Origin: Prostheceraeus crozeri
Lineage: Eukaryota > Platyhelminthes > Polycladida > Euryleptidae
Reading direction: 5' to 3'
Length of the DNA: 64,000 bases
Assembly: GCA_907163375.1 (NCBI GenBank)
Contig: CAJQUW010016167.1
Location: 124,001-188,000, forward strand
The position numbers were made by a program, and so were the translations under genes. Positions 46,340 through 59,366 of this stretch are shown here, in pieces; positions within the stretch are counted from its first letter, which is position 1, and every line of letters begins with the position of its first letter. Under the pieces are notes generated by a model, which was not told the DNA's origin, ran no database searches, and worked only from the letters and a program-made list of their open reading frames with translations.

Positions 46340-47537
46340 AGGAAGGTATTATTTATAGAACGGAGGCTTTGTGATTCACATAGTAGGCCTATAAGATCAT
46401 GAAGCATTGGAGATACATTGTTATACGCATCGACCTACGCTTAAGGTATCCATCTAGGTGTAGCTATGGCCTGTTAGCCCAGGCTACATAGGCCCAGCTG
46501 CGTGTAGACCTACATAATCGCATCATAGATATCGGTCGGCTTACATTTAAATGTCATCTATAAATATTAGGGCCTAATAATGACACAAAAAATGTTCTGC
46601 ACTTCGATTTCGAAGATTCCAAGAATTGCAGAACATCCTAAGATCTTGCCAAACTAGTAGAAGCAAAACGAGATCGACAAATGAAATGAAAAAGACAACT
46701 AATATAGCTAGCTATAGGCTACATCTTATGTCTTCCTAATTGCTAAAGTTCAGCGGCATAATACACACTGCAAAAAAATAGAATTCATGTCATTGTAAGT
46801 CTGACCCAGTCCATAAGCCCCAGGGGGAAATAGCCTACACAGGCCCACGTCAGGCGCGTTAATTTTGGTAGGTCCTACATTAGGTCCTATTAATGATTAA
46901 TAATAACTAACAACATAAATGATAATTTGAGTTTAATATAGGATTTGTTCATTTATGGTTGATTTTTCTGATTTATGATCATCAATGTAAATTAGATTTT
47001 TGTATGATGGAAGAATTGCGACCCGTAAAATTTAATTTTTGAGTGTCCTATATCTACCTCTGCCTCACAACAAAGTCATCGTAAATGACCTTTTTTCAAC
47101 GAAAAACGAACGTAATTGTTAAATTAATTCTGCTCAAATGAGTGTTCGTAATAATGATGTTTCAGTATTATGGACAGATGAGTTGAGATGAATGACATAA
47201 ATGTAGGACCTACCATTAACTCCGAGTAGACCTAATTAATTGGATCACTTTAAAGCATTCCGACATTCGAAGTCAAAATTACAAACAGATAATGCATGAT
47301 CACAAATTAGCAAAATTGTAATGTCCATCTCTGATTGCACTTGTCATTTGATTCTATGTTGAAGTCTTATACGTTCGGGCTTTAATCCTAGGACTTACAA
47401 TGTAGGTACCAGTAAACCTAGATTTCCCAAGGTGTGATGAATTCCAGAATTTAACTGGTTGATATTACATCAAGTAAGAAATGTACTCGTATAAATTGTA
47501 TTTCATATTACAATATATTTGCTTGGTCCTCTATTTG
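46340..47537. other. Stretch without a recognised gene
   Basis: Contains an imperfect palindrome around 46592-46637 (ATGTTCTGCA...TGCAGAACAT). Nothing coding is supported. Confidence 0.5.
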
Positions 47538-47691
47538 TTTCAAATTACTCATTCAATAAAATTGAAAACATCAATCTTACTCTATGAAATGTACCTATTG
47601 TTGTACAACGAAGACTTCAAATTACTCATTAAATAAAATTGAAAACATCAATCTTACTCTATGAAATGTACCTATTGTTGTACAACGAAGA
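47538..47691. repeat. Two nearly identical 77-bp units
   Basis: TTCAAATTACTCATT, AACATCAATCTTACTCTATG and CCTATTGTTGTACAACGAAG recur at 77-bp spacing with almost no change, pointing to a recent duplication. The following 47700-49100 holds no gene I can support. Confidence 0.85.
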
Positions 47692-49114
47692 ACTTTTTAC
47701 ACGATGAAATTAAATATCACAAAAACAACATCAAAAATCAATGTCCATGACGACCGTTAAATCTCCGACCTCAGAGCTGACCTTCAAAGTTTTAAAAAAT
47801 CTCTTCTGTATGGAGGCATTGATGATGAAAGTCGTATCAAATCATCATATTTTTCTTGTGTGACTCCTCTTCTTTCTTTTTCTTTTGGTATCTCATCCAG
47901 AGGATTTTATTTACTTTGAGTACAGCTCATGATATTGCTTATTGCAGCCTGCTTTAAAAACTTGATCTCCTTAATGTTTTCGTCTTCTCGCCAACTACAT
48001 TTCACAAACATGCTTGTTGAGCCTCGCCTCACCGAAATTTGTCGGCATTTGGAGATTTTGATAGAAAGACGAGATATGGCTGAAGATTTTATGTTGAACA
48101 TATCAACATGGTCCATCATAATTGTTCGCATCCTAGAACGTGAGCTCAAGATTAGATTGGGAGGCGTCTGGGAGGAGGAGCAGGAGGCGAATAATTCATA
48201 ACACTTATCCATATGTAGCGTTTTAATGCTAATAAATAACATACTTGAACAAAAGTCTAAATTGATTTAAAAAGGTTCAAAGAAACTTGAATAAAACTAG
48301 GAAGAAAAGCTACAGGAAATTAGCAACTAACCTAAAGCAGAGTTGAAAAACATATAAAGCTTCATTATCAAATAATCATCCACTGAAACTTATAATTGCA
48401 ATGTAAATACGTAATTGTAATCAATGGTGTTCAGAATGAACTTTAGAAGGGTTCCAGTTTTCTAGAATTACCAAAACTTTCAATTTTCTAGACACACCCG
48501 TTTGAGAAGGGACCGACGATAGTCTTCTTTTCTAATTTTCTGAAGTGACATATTTTGATTGTTGATCGAAGATTTTTTATCACTCTCGTGTTGTGTGACA
48601 TTCGTTTAATTGTTTGGTTGATTATTGCATTGGTTGAACGCTAGTCGAAAGACATCTGTCAGTCACCAAGATCGACGTAATGAACAAAGTGTAACACCAT
48701 CGTATTTTTACTTTTATCACTTGGATTACAGCTTGTCCATTGTCCATACATATTCATTTTGTAATGTTGCATGTCATTTTTTACAAGTAATTGTCCAATT
48801 CAAAAATCGTTTGAGCTGTACGTGTTATCTGAATACAAAAAAGATATAGATGAAGTCACATTTCCTTCGCGGTTTGGATAGGCAGTATTTTATTACAAAA
48901 GCATATAAATCGAGGAGATTGTTACTACTTATAAAATAATAAGTAGTATGATACCTTATTTTAATTGTAAAATGGAAGGGCGCATATGCCCCATCGAATT
49001 TTATTTTAGCCGGAAACTAAGGCGAAGGTTATACGATGGCGCAAATGCTATGTAGAATAACCACACCTTTTTCCAGCGGGTAGGACAGAACCCGATAGGA
49101 ACAGGCTGGAGAGA

Positions 49115-50549
49115 TTGCTAGGCATAGTATTCACTCACAGAAAGTGGACAAAGACGATCCTAGGGCTCTACGCCGGATGCCTGTCTCCACTCAAGGAATA
49201 TGTCTGCCTGTTTCAAAGGGGTGATTGTCTTGTTCACGAATTGAACAATCAACAGTTGAAACTGTTCAGACAATTTCTGGCCATGTTCATGGATCAAGAA
49301 GCTTTCCATGGACTGACGGCTGCCTCAATAAGCTGGACATATCACTGCCAGACAACATCATACCTTCTCAAGAGTGGTTCCTTGGCACCATGACTGCCAA
49401 ACAACTGCAGCGGACAAATGAACAGCTTGCCAAACAGTCTAGAGAAAAAGTGCAGTCTGCATTCATCAGCTAAGTACATGCAAACCAAACTTCCCATCGA
49501 CAACAGAGTGCTACAAGCCATGGCAGCTCTGAGTCCATCTGCTGATCATTCATGCACTAGAACCAAAATGGCATTAAAACCTTTGCCAAGCTTTTTGCCA
49601 AATCTCTTTCAAACTCATGATCAGAGTCCTAATAGCAGAAATTTTGACTCAGATTCAGAAGATGAACAACCGAACCAACACATGTTGGACGATTACGAAA
49701 AGCAGGTCCTTCGCTTTGTGACTACCGATGATCCCTCAAATTCAGAGACTTCAGCTGTAGACCGTTGGTGGGCATCTCTTTCCAATGATTTCCATCTGTT
49801 GAAAGAGACAGTACTGGCTCTCTTGACCTGCTTCCATGGGCCAAAGGTGGAGTCGGCGTTCAGCAACATGAGTAACTATTCAGACGGTGAGGTATGGCCT
49901 CAAAGCCGGAGGACAGTCAGCTGTAGTGTCCTTTTCTAGATCTGATAACCTGTATAGTCCTGTCAACCGTGCATTGTGCAGGAAGATGAAGACTGCACGA
50001 CGGAAATACCAGAATCAGCAGGACCAGGAGAGACTAAGAGCTGAAGAGAGGAGTATAGCCCTGTCATTGAAGAAGCAAATGATAGTCTGCTGCACGCGAA
50101 GGAAGAGAGCGCGCAATGTCATCGATGACACCCAAGCCAAATGTAAGATCAGTCCAGGTGTAAAGCTACCCTTAAGACGTATATGTAACATGATGGTCAA
50201 GATGGTCTTAAGGGTATGTACGGTATACATTTGAAGTCATACTTTTTAAAAAGTATCTTGAACATGGTTATTGATTATCATGCTAACAGCTACAAAGCCA
50301 GTCTAACATACTAACCTAACATACTACCTAACATAGTCCTTGCTGCTAATGAACTGCATGATTACATACTAATTATATAGGCCTATTATAAAGGTGTAAT
50401 CTGGCTTGTTTTGTTCCCGGAGGATGTGCTTTCTTCTGCAACTGAACCTGGAGCTGTGACTCCATTGACTCATCTGGTGCCCAAGAGGAAGGCTACACGT
50501 ATCAGTGGCGACTTAAGGACCTACTTCGTCAAGAGGACGAAATTGTGAT
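49115..50549 (+). pseudogene. Second hAT-type transposase, broken
   Basis: Open pieces in different frames run in order. 49115-49330 contains SPLKEYVCLFQ and LVHELNNQQLKLFRQFLAM. 49225-49473 contains NKLDISLPDNIIPSQEWFLG. 49418-49939 contains VDRWWASLSNDFHLLKETVL and ALLTCFHGPKVESAFSNMS, the hAT dimerisation region (W...FP.L...l...ERxFS). 49887-50234 contains RSDNLYSPVNRALCRKMKTA and a basic tail. About 50460-50549 encodes KRKATRISGDLRTYFVKR before a TGA. At least three frame changes. It is unlike the other hAT copies here in sequence, so it is a separate family. Confidence 0.6.
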
Positions 50550-50559
50550 ACTTACGGAT

Positions 50560-52048
50560 GTCCTTTCAATGACGAACACTTGCAAAAACAGTTTCCTATC
50601 TCTCTCAGATTGTTGTGTTGTTTCCTTTTAATAAGACGAGTTGGACGTTTCTGGATTGTGTGTATCAGCTTCCTGCACAGGTGTCATGTTTAGTACAATA
50701 GATATCATATCATTCAATAAGCCATTTTCTTTTAAAATACCAGTACACCAGGACACCAGTAGAGACCTAGCGAACTGATATTCCTCAGCTAAATGTCCAT
50801 AGGCCTAAATGTCGCATGGTCTTGCACAGTGCTGGAACCGGACCGGATTTTGCGGCCCAGGCCCGGATTCGAAGTCAAAAATCGGATAAAATCGTGAAAA
50901 TGTTAAAAATCTCGGCCCGGGCAAAGCCGGGGCCCGGATTCCCATTGCTCCTACATGACCCGAATTAGTGCAAATTTTGTAGGATATCATGGAAATCGTG
51001 GAATATTGTCGATATCACAACTTTTTCAATTGGTACTAGACATTTTGAGAACGTTATTAGGATCCAACAATGCAATCAAAAAAAATTACAGATGAAATAG
51101 CAATAACTAATCTTGCTAACCTAAGTGCGTCGAAATCAAATTGAAGTTCCAAAACTTACCGGCGATTATTACCGATGGTGGTAGGGTAATAATTACCGGT
51201 AATTCTTGACGGTAATTGTTACCGATAGTTATTACCCTTTACAACACCAGTTTAGAAGTATTCGAAAGATATGCGTGTGCAGAGGTAATTATGGAAATTT
51301 TTGACCTCATCTGAAATATCTCCACAACATGGAGGATAATTAATGGCCTTCGGTTAATAAGTTCCATAATGACCTCACAATCATCCTTGGTCTATTACAT
51401 AATGCAGTAATATTTCGTCAAGTTTTTGTCTGTCACATGATATTCGCGTCGAAACAATGTATTTTTTAGAACATTGGTTCCAGTTGTGTAACAGTTAGGT
51501 CTGCATGCAGTCTATATGAAAGAATGTTCGGCAATTCGGAATATAGCCGTCCAAGAAAATTATGAAAGGAAATTTTGTGCAATCTAGTGTCCCAAATTTA
51601 TTGGATGGGAGAAAAATAGACTGTATTAACGATGCATCTCCTTAAGATCTTCTTTCTGTGTCTATCGTCTGGTTAGGCTACAACTAATTTGTTATGGTAA
51701 ACAAGCTATTAATGTACAAGAAAACATTGACATTCGAGATATTCAAGTGTGAAGTTATCACAGCTCCATGTAGCTAATTTAAAAAAATATTGAAATATAT
51801 TCGAAAATATCCCATTGTTTATCCCTTATTTGAGACATGCAGTTTCTACAAACTAATTTTCTTGATTTCATCTGCTGATCTTTTGCAACATTGAAGTGTT
51901 AACGGACTCAATTTTGATTTCGAAGAGGTTTGGTTTCAAACTCTCATCGTGTTAAAAGTGGCTTACTTAGTAAGCCTATCATCTAACGTAAATAATATGG
52001 AAGGATAATATTTTGCATACCGATAAGTAAATATTTATTGCATTGTAG
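50560..52048. other. Stretch without a recognised gene
   Basis: Includes a GC-rich patch near 50830-50950 and TACCGGTAATTACC-rich sequence at 51165-51260 that may be an element edge. Earlier exons of the recombinase gene at 52049 should lie to the left but I could not find them. Confidence 0.4.
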
Positions 52049-52648
52049 TGTCTCGGACGACGGCTTACTGCCAATGACTTCCGAAAGGCATGCGTCACGC
52101 ACTCTTCTGCGGCCGGGATCGACAGTAGGCAACTGTCAAAGGCCCTAATGCACTCGACAGACACCGCCTTTAAGGAGTATATGTCCTACCTAAATCCGGC
52201 CTTGGGAAGTGAGTAAATACTAAAAGAAATAATGTATCACACAGTCTACAAACATTTTTCAATTGTTCTTTCAGAATACTACTGCTACATTCGTGACATC
52301 GATAAAATTCCCGCGGCTGAAACTCCAAACCTTCCTGCAAATGACTCTGCGGTTGATGATGACTGGGTTCCTGCCACGACCCCACAGTCATCAGCAAAGA
52401 AGCGAAGATGCTTTGAACTGGGCGAAATTCAGGGGCCTTCAAATGAATACACATCCGTAGAATGTACACAACTGCACTCATCCGCTCATTGCGATGCTGC
52501 TAGTGAAAATCCAAGGGTTGACTCTACAAACTTTTCCTCCATTGACTTCGCCAATCTCGACCCTGTTGTTGATACACCGGCACCTCCACCACGAAAGAAA
52601 CGACGGTGCTTTGAAGCAGCCGTCCGTCAAATGGAATTTGTAGAGTAA
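52049..52648 (+). CDS. 3' end of a tyrosine-recombinase (Crypton-like) gene
   Basis: Exon 52049-52208 opens after TTGCATTGTAG and encodes CLGRRLTANDFRKACVTHSS, AAGIDSRQLSKALMHSTDTA, FKEYMSYLNPALG. This fits the C-terminal boxes of tyrosine recombinases: Arg in FRK, a GH-like MHS, and the nucleophile Tyr in FKEYM. It is closest in style to Cryptons and their domesticated kin. The donor is GTGAGT. Exon 52275-52648 opens after TTGTTCTTTCAG and joins in phase (AAA, Lys), giving YYCYIRDIDKIPAAE, an acidic stretch, two KKRRCFE motifs (basic, likely nuclear localisation), and a TAA. Both exons are fully open. Upstream exons with the first catalytic Arg were not found. Confidence 0.6.
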
Positions 52649-52649
52649 A

Positions 52650-54629
52650 TTTATTTTGCATGTATTACTCTGAAAATCGCTCTTTTTCCTTCATTATTAA
52701 GTAGATGAAAATATAATTCAAGTGAACAACTTATAATGAAATAGGATATATTTCCAATGTCAATTTCAGACCACCAACTTTGATAGGCCTATAATCTCAG
52801 ATTTCAGGATACAAATGTACAGAAAAATAGTATCAAAAGCTATGTATTCTAGCCAGAAGCGAGATTCCATAACTATACACTGTTTGATCTTGTAGATACA
52901 TGCACATTTGTCTTCCTATTTGTGTGAATAAATAAAATCGACTATATTAAACGCTTAAAATCTATTGCAGATTAACGATAAAAGAACTCAATGTAGCTTT
53001 CTCGTGGCAACGAATAAAAATTTATCAGCTTTGGCCCAATATCTGATAAAAATGGAAATCTTAAGACTTGTAATACTACTCATTCTTGCTGTTAATATAC
53101 TAATACCATAGATTCCAAACACTGCCATATACACGTTCAAAACAGACGTCTAATATACTGTACCGACTACAGATGCTGATAGTGGAAATAGGATAGGACA
53201 ATGGTCACCATAAATTAAGGAAATTAGAAATGGATATTATAAAACAACAGGAAACCGATGAATAAAATGGAATGCTAATATGATTCAAGCTCTGGACACA
53301 AGTGGCGATCTAGATAGTTCAAAAAATTTGATCATACCCCCTATGTAGACTGTAGCTTGACATTATAGTAATGTTAATACGATGTCTATGCGACATTGAA
53401 AATGTAGAACGAGCGAAGCGAGTTCTACATTTCCAATGAGTATAGAAGAGTATGAAATAAGCCTATTATATACTATAATTGACAAGGCCGGTAGTGGCGA
53501 AAGCTTAAGAGGAGAGGAAATAGAATTTTAATTAAAACAGCAGCTAGGCTTATTTCTTTAATTTTTTTAAAAAACCATGCAAATTATATATTCAAAGCAG
53601 ATCATATCAATGAATCAGGCCATAGATTTACAGGGATATGTTACAAAGCTATCCATGAAATGAATCTCTTTGGCATGGAAGCGTAACTCATCAGCGACAT
53701 TTAGGTGAAAGTAGTGTTAAATATCTAATGCTGTACGGTTTCAATTCAGTCAATTCCAAAATCTATGTCAATTAGCCTAATTAATCCATGTATTGACTAG
53801 ATACAGACATATTCAACAATATAAGATTTCTACTAATTTCCCTAAGGAAGTAAAAGTATAAATTTGCTTTTCTGGTGAAATTCGATTCATAGGGGTGAAT
53901 TCGATCACTAGGGGAGGAGTAGGTTAGTTGATACGCTAGGTTAGTTGATACAGTCGACTTTTCTCACACAAAGTAGCGACTTCGAGGTCATGACGTAGGA
54001 TGCTTTTGTAGACGTATGTTATTGGTTCCTTGGTGTTAGTGACAATGGCGTATGAACTAATCACGTGGAAGGAGAATCAACAATCACTTTTTCGCCGCTA
54101 GGAGTGAAAATCAGGTGAGTACCCGAACTTCGTGCTATCACCTGACTGCAACCAAACATGGCTGCCTCTAATATTTCAAATGACAGTTGCCACTAAGCCA
54201 TTGTTTAAAAGTACACACAGCATAGCAATTAGATAACATGCTATTCGTGAGGAGGGCACGGTGCGTCAAAAATCGATATTGCCAAAAATATTCTCCACTC
54301 GCGATTTCTCTTTTTCTGAATACCTATATGCCAACTGTATCTGAATATCAAAATCCAAAAATCTTTTACAGGCGTCTTTGCAAATGGGACCACTTTTTTC
54401 AAAATGGCGGCCAAATGCTTAAAATTGTTAAGTAATGATAGTTTTTCAGTCTCTAATTGATACATTCATGCACCCAAATCTAGCAAAAAATGACTCCCTA
54501 TATTATTCTTGATTTTTGAGATCATCTGTTTAGTATTGAAAGCCATATTACCTCATGTACAGGGTGTTCCATTATGAAAAATAGAAAAATAAATAATCGA
54601 AAATTGATATTTGGCTATTGTATAATATC
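52650..54629. other. Stretch without a recognised gene
   Basis: Holds a 31-bp palindrome at 53401-53431 and a short direct repeat TAGGTTAGTTGATAC near 53930-53955. No coding segment supported. Confidence 0.5.
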
Positions 54630-54765
54630 TATTATATATTATATTATATATATTATTATATATATTATTATTATTATATATATTATTATTATTATATATA
54701 TTATTTATATATTATTATATATATTATATTATATTATATATTATATATGTATTAAATATCGGATT
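54630..54765. repeat. TATTA/TA microsatellite
   Basis: Irregular run of TAT, TATA and TTA words with no C or G over most of its length. It marks the broken edge of the piggyBac fragment to its right. Confidence 0.9.
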
Positions 54766-55335
54766 GCCATTTCTGAGATCCCAAAGCTCCCGAGTGTTAC
54801 GGTGCCCAGCCTTCAACGCGCCAGCAATCAGATACAGACCTACGAAGGCTTCAAATTCAGTCATTGATAATGGTCTCCATGTAGTGTGCTTAGCAGCGGC
54901 GATACGGCGACCCTCACGATTAGTATGGAGAAGTGTCAGGTGCAAACTGTCACCAAAATATGCCTTGAATGCTTCTGATGGTGTCTGAGGATGAAACCCG
55001 ACACTGAATCCAATGTGAGAAGCACGGAAAGAGTTGCGCACTGGCTCTCTGGCTGATGGATGCTGCTGGGCTGTCTGAAGACACCACAAGAGACCAGTGG
55101 GAGCTCTTAGGGCAGGTGCCACTAGGGAGGGAGTCTCGTCGTCGTCGTCGTCCTCTTCTCCGCTGAAATCCATCTCCTCTAAAGCCTCTATACTCAACTC
55201 TTCATCACTGACATGGCCAGCAGCAACTTGGTCTGAAATTAAATGACACGCCGATTGTAAAATCATTGCAACAAGTATGGGTGCAACATTTGCAAGAGCT
55301 AAATCACTTACCAGAAATCTCGGCAAGGGAGTCAT
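54766..55335 (-). pseudogene. piggyBac transposase N-terminal fragment
   Basis: Encodes an acidic N-terminus (EEMDFSGEEDDDDDETPS), then FHPQTPSEAFKAYFGDSLHL, LLHTNREGRRI and TEFEAFVGLYLIAGALKAGH, the start of the DDE_Tnp_1_7 domain (F...FF.....T..E...F.GL...G). An intron with an AG acceptor near 55235 probably separates the first codons. All catalytic Asps lie beyond the microsatellite break and are absent. Differs in sequence from the other two piggyBac copies. Confidence 0.7.
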
Positions 55336-55536
55336 ATTCGTCGCTGCCTGCTGTCGTGCCTAAGCTATGGAGTTGAGTAGAGATCGGAAAACATTCGGTT
55401 GAGAAGCATAGGCTTTTATTGGCTGAAAACAGAACTACGACTGTTGCGACAATTTGAATTTAGGTTGAGATTTTTCTTAACAGTCTCGACACTTGTATGG
55501 TATGGTAGACATTTATTTACAAACAGGTTACAGCAA

Positions 55537-58500
55537 TCACAGCAGCAGTCGTTCACCAGGCTTTATTGTTCTTTGAGATCGGCGTAGAGGAATTTCGTTC
55601 GAGTGATCGCTATCAGGAGAGCTAGGGGAAGGAAGATCGGAATTAGAAAGAGAAGTTGATTCATTGTCAGCAATGTGGTCTATTGCATGAGGTCCACCTG
55701 CACTCGTCAATCGGTCAACTTCAGTAGGGACATTGAGATTAGAGCTAAACGAATTCGGAGATTGGGGATCGTGAGTCGGAGCAGCAGTATTATGAGAATC
55801 CCCGGGTGGAGCAAGATCTCGAAGGGATACAGTATCCTCCCTTCCGTCGGGGAATCGGATGTGGGCGTAACTGTTGTTGGCTTCGATTAAATCAACAGTC
55901 TCCACTATTGGGTCGTACTTAGAAGCACGAACATGACGTCTTAGAAGCACGGGTCCACTGTTACTCAACCATGTTGGCAAGGCACAACCGGAGCATGAGC
56001 GACGACGATAAATAAAAAGACGCTCGTGTGGAGTTTCATTTGTTGAGGTACATAGCAATGATCGGATCGAATGAAGGGCATCAGGGAGAACTGATTCCCA
56101 AGATGAGAGAGAAAGATGACGGCTCTCTAAAGCTAGGAGAATCGTGTTCCAGATAATTCCATTGAATCTCTCACATTGTGAGTTGCCTCGTGGATTGTAT
56201 GGAGTGGTTCTACTGGTGTTAATGCCTCGACTATTGAGAAAAGACCTTACTTCACTAGACATAAAGGAAGAGCCTCTATCGGAGTGCACATACGTTGGCA
56301 GGCCAAAGATTGAAAATAGTTGTGTCAAACATCGGATAACAGTGGAGCTATTCATATCGCGAGTTGGAAAGGCAAACGGAAAACGGGAGTATTCATCGAT
56401 GATAGTGAGTATATATGTACTGGAAAACTCAGATCTTGGCAGAGGACCTTTGAAATCTATGCTTATTCTTTCGAATGGGGAGGTCGCTTTGATGAGCTGG
56501 CTTTCAGGTGGCTTGTAGAATCGGGGCTTTATTTTTGCGCAAACTTGGCAAGATTGTGTAATTCGGCGGACATCATCAGCTGTATATGGCAAATTTCGGG
56601 CTCTAACAAAATGAAACAGGCGCTTGATGCCGGGGTGTATCAAATTGCCATGAAGAGTTTTCAGTGCCTGAAGCTCGTTGGATTTCGTGGTTACAGAAGC
56701 GATCTGAACCCTGGACAAAGCATCAGCCGCAATGTTTTGGCTGCCGGGTCGATAAATTATGTCGTAAGAATAGGACGACAACTCAAAACGCCAACGTTGA
56801 ATCTTGTCATTTTTGATCTTGCCTCTTGCATTTGAGTTAAATACAAAAGACAGGGAACGCTGATCCGTAATCAGTCTAAAAGAGCGTCCGGTGAGAAAGT
56901 GACGCCACTTTCTAACACACTCAATGATTGCGCATGCCTCTTTCTCAACTATGTGCTGACCCTTTTCGGCACTGTTTAGCACTCGAGAGAAAAAGGCGAC
57001 AGGGCGTCCTTCCTGAAGAAGGGTCCCTCCCAGTGCAGAGTCAGAGGCGTCTGTCTCGACAGTCAACAGAAGTTTGTCATCGATCGCCTGCAAAACGGCC
57101 TGACCCAGCTCCTTTTTTAGAGATTCAATCGCGGACTGAGCGCTTTCCGAAAGGGGGAATCGGAGAACCCCGATCAGAGGGCGGATTTTTTCGGAATACA
57201 TCGGTATCCACCGTGAGTAGTATGCAAAAAAGCCAACCATTCTCTGGAGAGACTTGGCATCGGTGGGAGCAGCCATGTCAAATAAAGGACGCAGACGGTC
57301 AGGATCAGGGCTGATTTCACCGCCAGAAATTTTGTAGCCCAGGAGAGAAATCTCAGAAAGGCGGTATTTTGATTTCTCTTCATTTAGATTCAAATTCAAC
57401 TTCTTTGCAGCATCGCGAAATCGTTGGAGATTGCGATCATGCTCCTCGACAGTATACCCGCATATGGTCAAGTCATCGAGGTAGGAAAAAGTGGCACTGA
57501 GTTCATTGTCCTTAATGAATTGGCTCATGACACGCTGGAAAGCAGCAACGCCATTGGTAACTCCCATGGGGATGCGCGTGAACTGGTAAAGACAGCCTGA
57601 AGCTTCAAACCCAGTGTAGGGTCGCTCTGTCTCACATATTGGAATCTGATAGTAAGCTTGCGAAAGGTCAATGATGCTAAAAACTTTGTACTTTGCCACT
57701 TCATTAACAATTTCCTCTATCTTCGGAAGTGGGAAGGCATCGAGCATGGTGAAGCGATTGATGGTTCTCGAAAAGTCGACAACCATGCGACGCTTGTGCG
57801 AATTCGATGTCAGAAGAACTTGAGCTCGCCATGGGGAGCTGCTGGGTTCTATCACCCCCTCCCTTAGAAGAGCGCATACTTGGGACTTGATAAACTTTTC
57901 ATCAAGAGAATTGAAGCGGCGGGACTTTGTAGCAATGGGATGACAGTCCTGTGTAAGATTGGAAAATATTTTCACACAATTGACATTCATCATCGATGCA
58001 CAAATTTTCAGTGTAGGCCTGGAGCCACCATACTCGACATAGATACCTTGATGTTGTTTCAGAAACGGGTCTCCAAGAATCACGTCACAACATAAATCAT
58101 TCATCACCATAAATGAGACATCTTTATAATTGGCTCCCTCGAAAGACAATGAACACTTGCAAAATCCACACACAGTAGTTACATAACGAGTGGAAGCCAT
58201 AGACACTTGCGAATTGGAAGAAGAAACATTCATCCCTAACTTCAAAACAACAGTGGAAGAAATGAAATTTTCCGCACTCCCAGTATCGATGAGAGCGCGG
58301 AAAGACACATTATTCACTTGCACCAGCACAACAGACTTGGACAGATTCGATGAAGGCACTGAGGCGAGCGAAACAGCAGAAGTGTTGGGTCTGGCGTTTG
58401 ATGAACGACACACCTTAGCGAAATGGCCCGTTTTCCCGCACTTTCGGCAGGTAGCTTCGCGAGCTGGACAAAGAGCTCGATTGTCCTTCTCATGACGGTA

Positions 58501-58557
58501 GTTTCCACAGTTGTAGCACTTTCCTTTTCCGCGGGGTATTGCAGCAACAGTAGGCAC
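55537..58557 (-). mobile_element. Ty3/Gypsy LTR-retroelement fossil
   Basis: A long open segment with the standard Gypsy order: two CCHC zinc knuckles from the end of gag, aspartic protease, reverse transcriptase (YLDD type), RNase H, and an integrase with zinc-binding and DDE core regions, ending in a Ser/Pro-rich tail. The capsid part of gag and paired long terminal repeats were not found, so this is a 5'-truncated copy rather than a whole element. The body shows little decay, which suggests a fairly young insertion. It abuts a minisatellite at its gag end. Confidence 0.9.
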
Positions 58558-58589
58558 ATCAGTAGTGAAAACTGTGCCCTACTTGCCAC

Positions 58590-58815
58590 GGATAGGTACA
58601 TGGATAGGTACATGTAAAAGTTTAGTGTTATCAATAGGTACATGGATAGGTACCTGTAAAGTTTAGTGTTGTCAATAGGAACATGGATAGGTACATGGAT
58701 AGGTACATGTATAGTTTAGTTATCGATAGGCACACGGATAGGTACATGTATAATTCAGTGTTCTCAATAGGAACTTGTATGAGATCTGTTTTACTGGATA
58801 GGTACATGTGTTTGG
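58590..58815. repeat. GGATAGGTACATG minisatellite
   Basis: About five imperfect units of roughly 40-50 bp combine GGATAGGTACATG, often doubled, with AGTTTAGTGTT and ATCAATAGG. It starts at the truncated edge of the Gypsy copy. Confidence 0.85.
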
Positions 58816-59075
58816 TACACTGTGTTTCGGAACGTCTATGATCGAACTTGTGTGGTTTGGTTCTGAGCACTTGGGTACGTACCGATAGACGTCCGTTGTT
58901 TGATTTTGAATGGGTTTGCTCAATTGCGACTATTGTGACAATTATTTTTAATGTAGCACTATTTAGATGTGAAACTTTACTGTGCAGTTATGATTTAGTT
59001 GATCCCCAATAAGAAAACCAATTCCAGAACTATGTTTAAAATGAAAAGACAAGAGATTTACAATGTAAGTTTAAT

Positions 59076-59366
59076 TTAAGCGTGAAAAATAAATGACGGG
59101 TGCAAATCACGTCCCTCAGGCGACTCCATGATCTTCAAGAAGTCATCACACCACTCATGGAATGTCGGATTTTTACTAAAGTCATGGTCACATTCGTGTA
59201 CCGGACACTTCACCGGTAGTCCATTCCGCCTTTGAAGTGCAGAGACAGTCAAGGTCTTCCATAGGGCCACTTTGCAGCCGCAAGACAGATGCATGGTCAT
59301 GTCCAAATGACCTCCAATAATGACTTGGCTGTCATTTTGAAAATAAAATAATGGCTTTGAGGACAT
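59076..59366 (-). CDS. Small Cys/His-rich protein, unrecognised
   Basis: Intronless frame of 96 codons starting MSSKPLFYFQNDSQVIIGGH. Cys and His residues in HLSCGCKVALW, VKCPVHECDHDF and HEWC could bind zinc in a RING/U-box-like layout, but spacing does not fit a family I know. A TATA-like CTATATAAAGG (59422-59432) lies 57-66 bases upstream of the ATG, so a short leader is expected. Paired head-to-head with the gene at 59591-60052. Could be a host gene or part of an unknown mobile element. Confidence 0.55.
   Translation of the reverse strand: MSSKPLFYFQNDSQVIIGGHLDMTMHLSCGCKVALWKTLTVSALQRRNGLPVKCPVHECDHDFSKNPTFHEWCDDFLKIMESPEGRDLHPSFIFHA

Noticed and set aside
47907-48242. Two opposite-strand frames of about 90-110 codons
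   Set aside because: No family motif, no splice support, and both frames overlap each other.
51165-51260. Possible hAT end (TTGTAAAGGGTAATAAC on the minus strand)
   Set aside because: Only one end is visible and no partner end or target duplication was found.
54574-54867. 97-codon frame rich in Ile and Tyr
   Set aside because: It is the translation of the TA/TTA microsatellite and partly overlaps the piggyBac fragment on the other strand.
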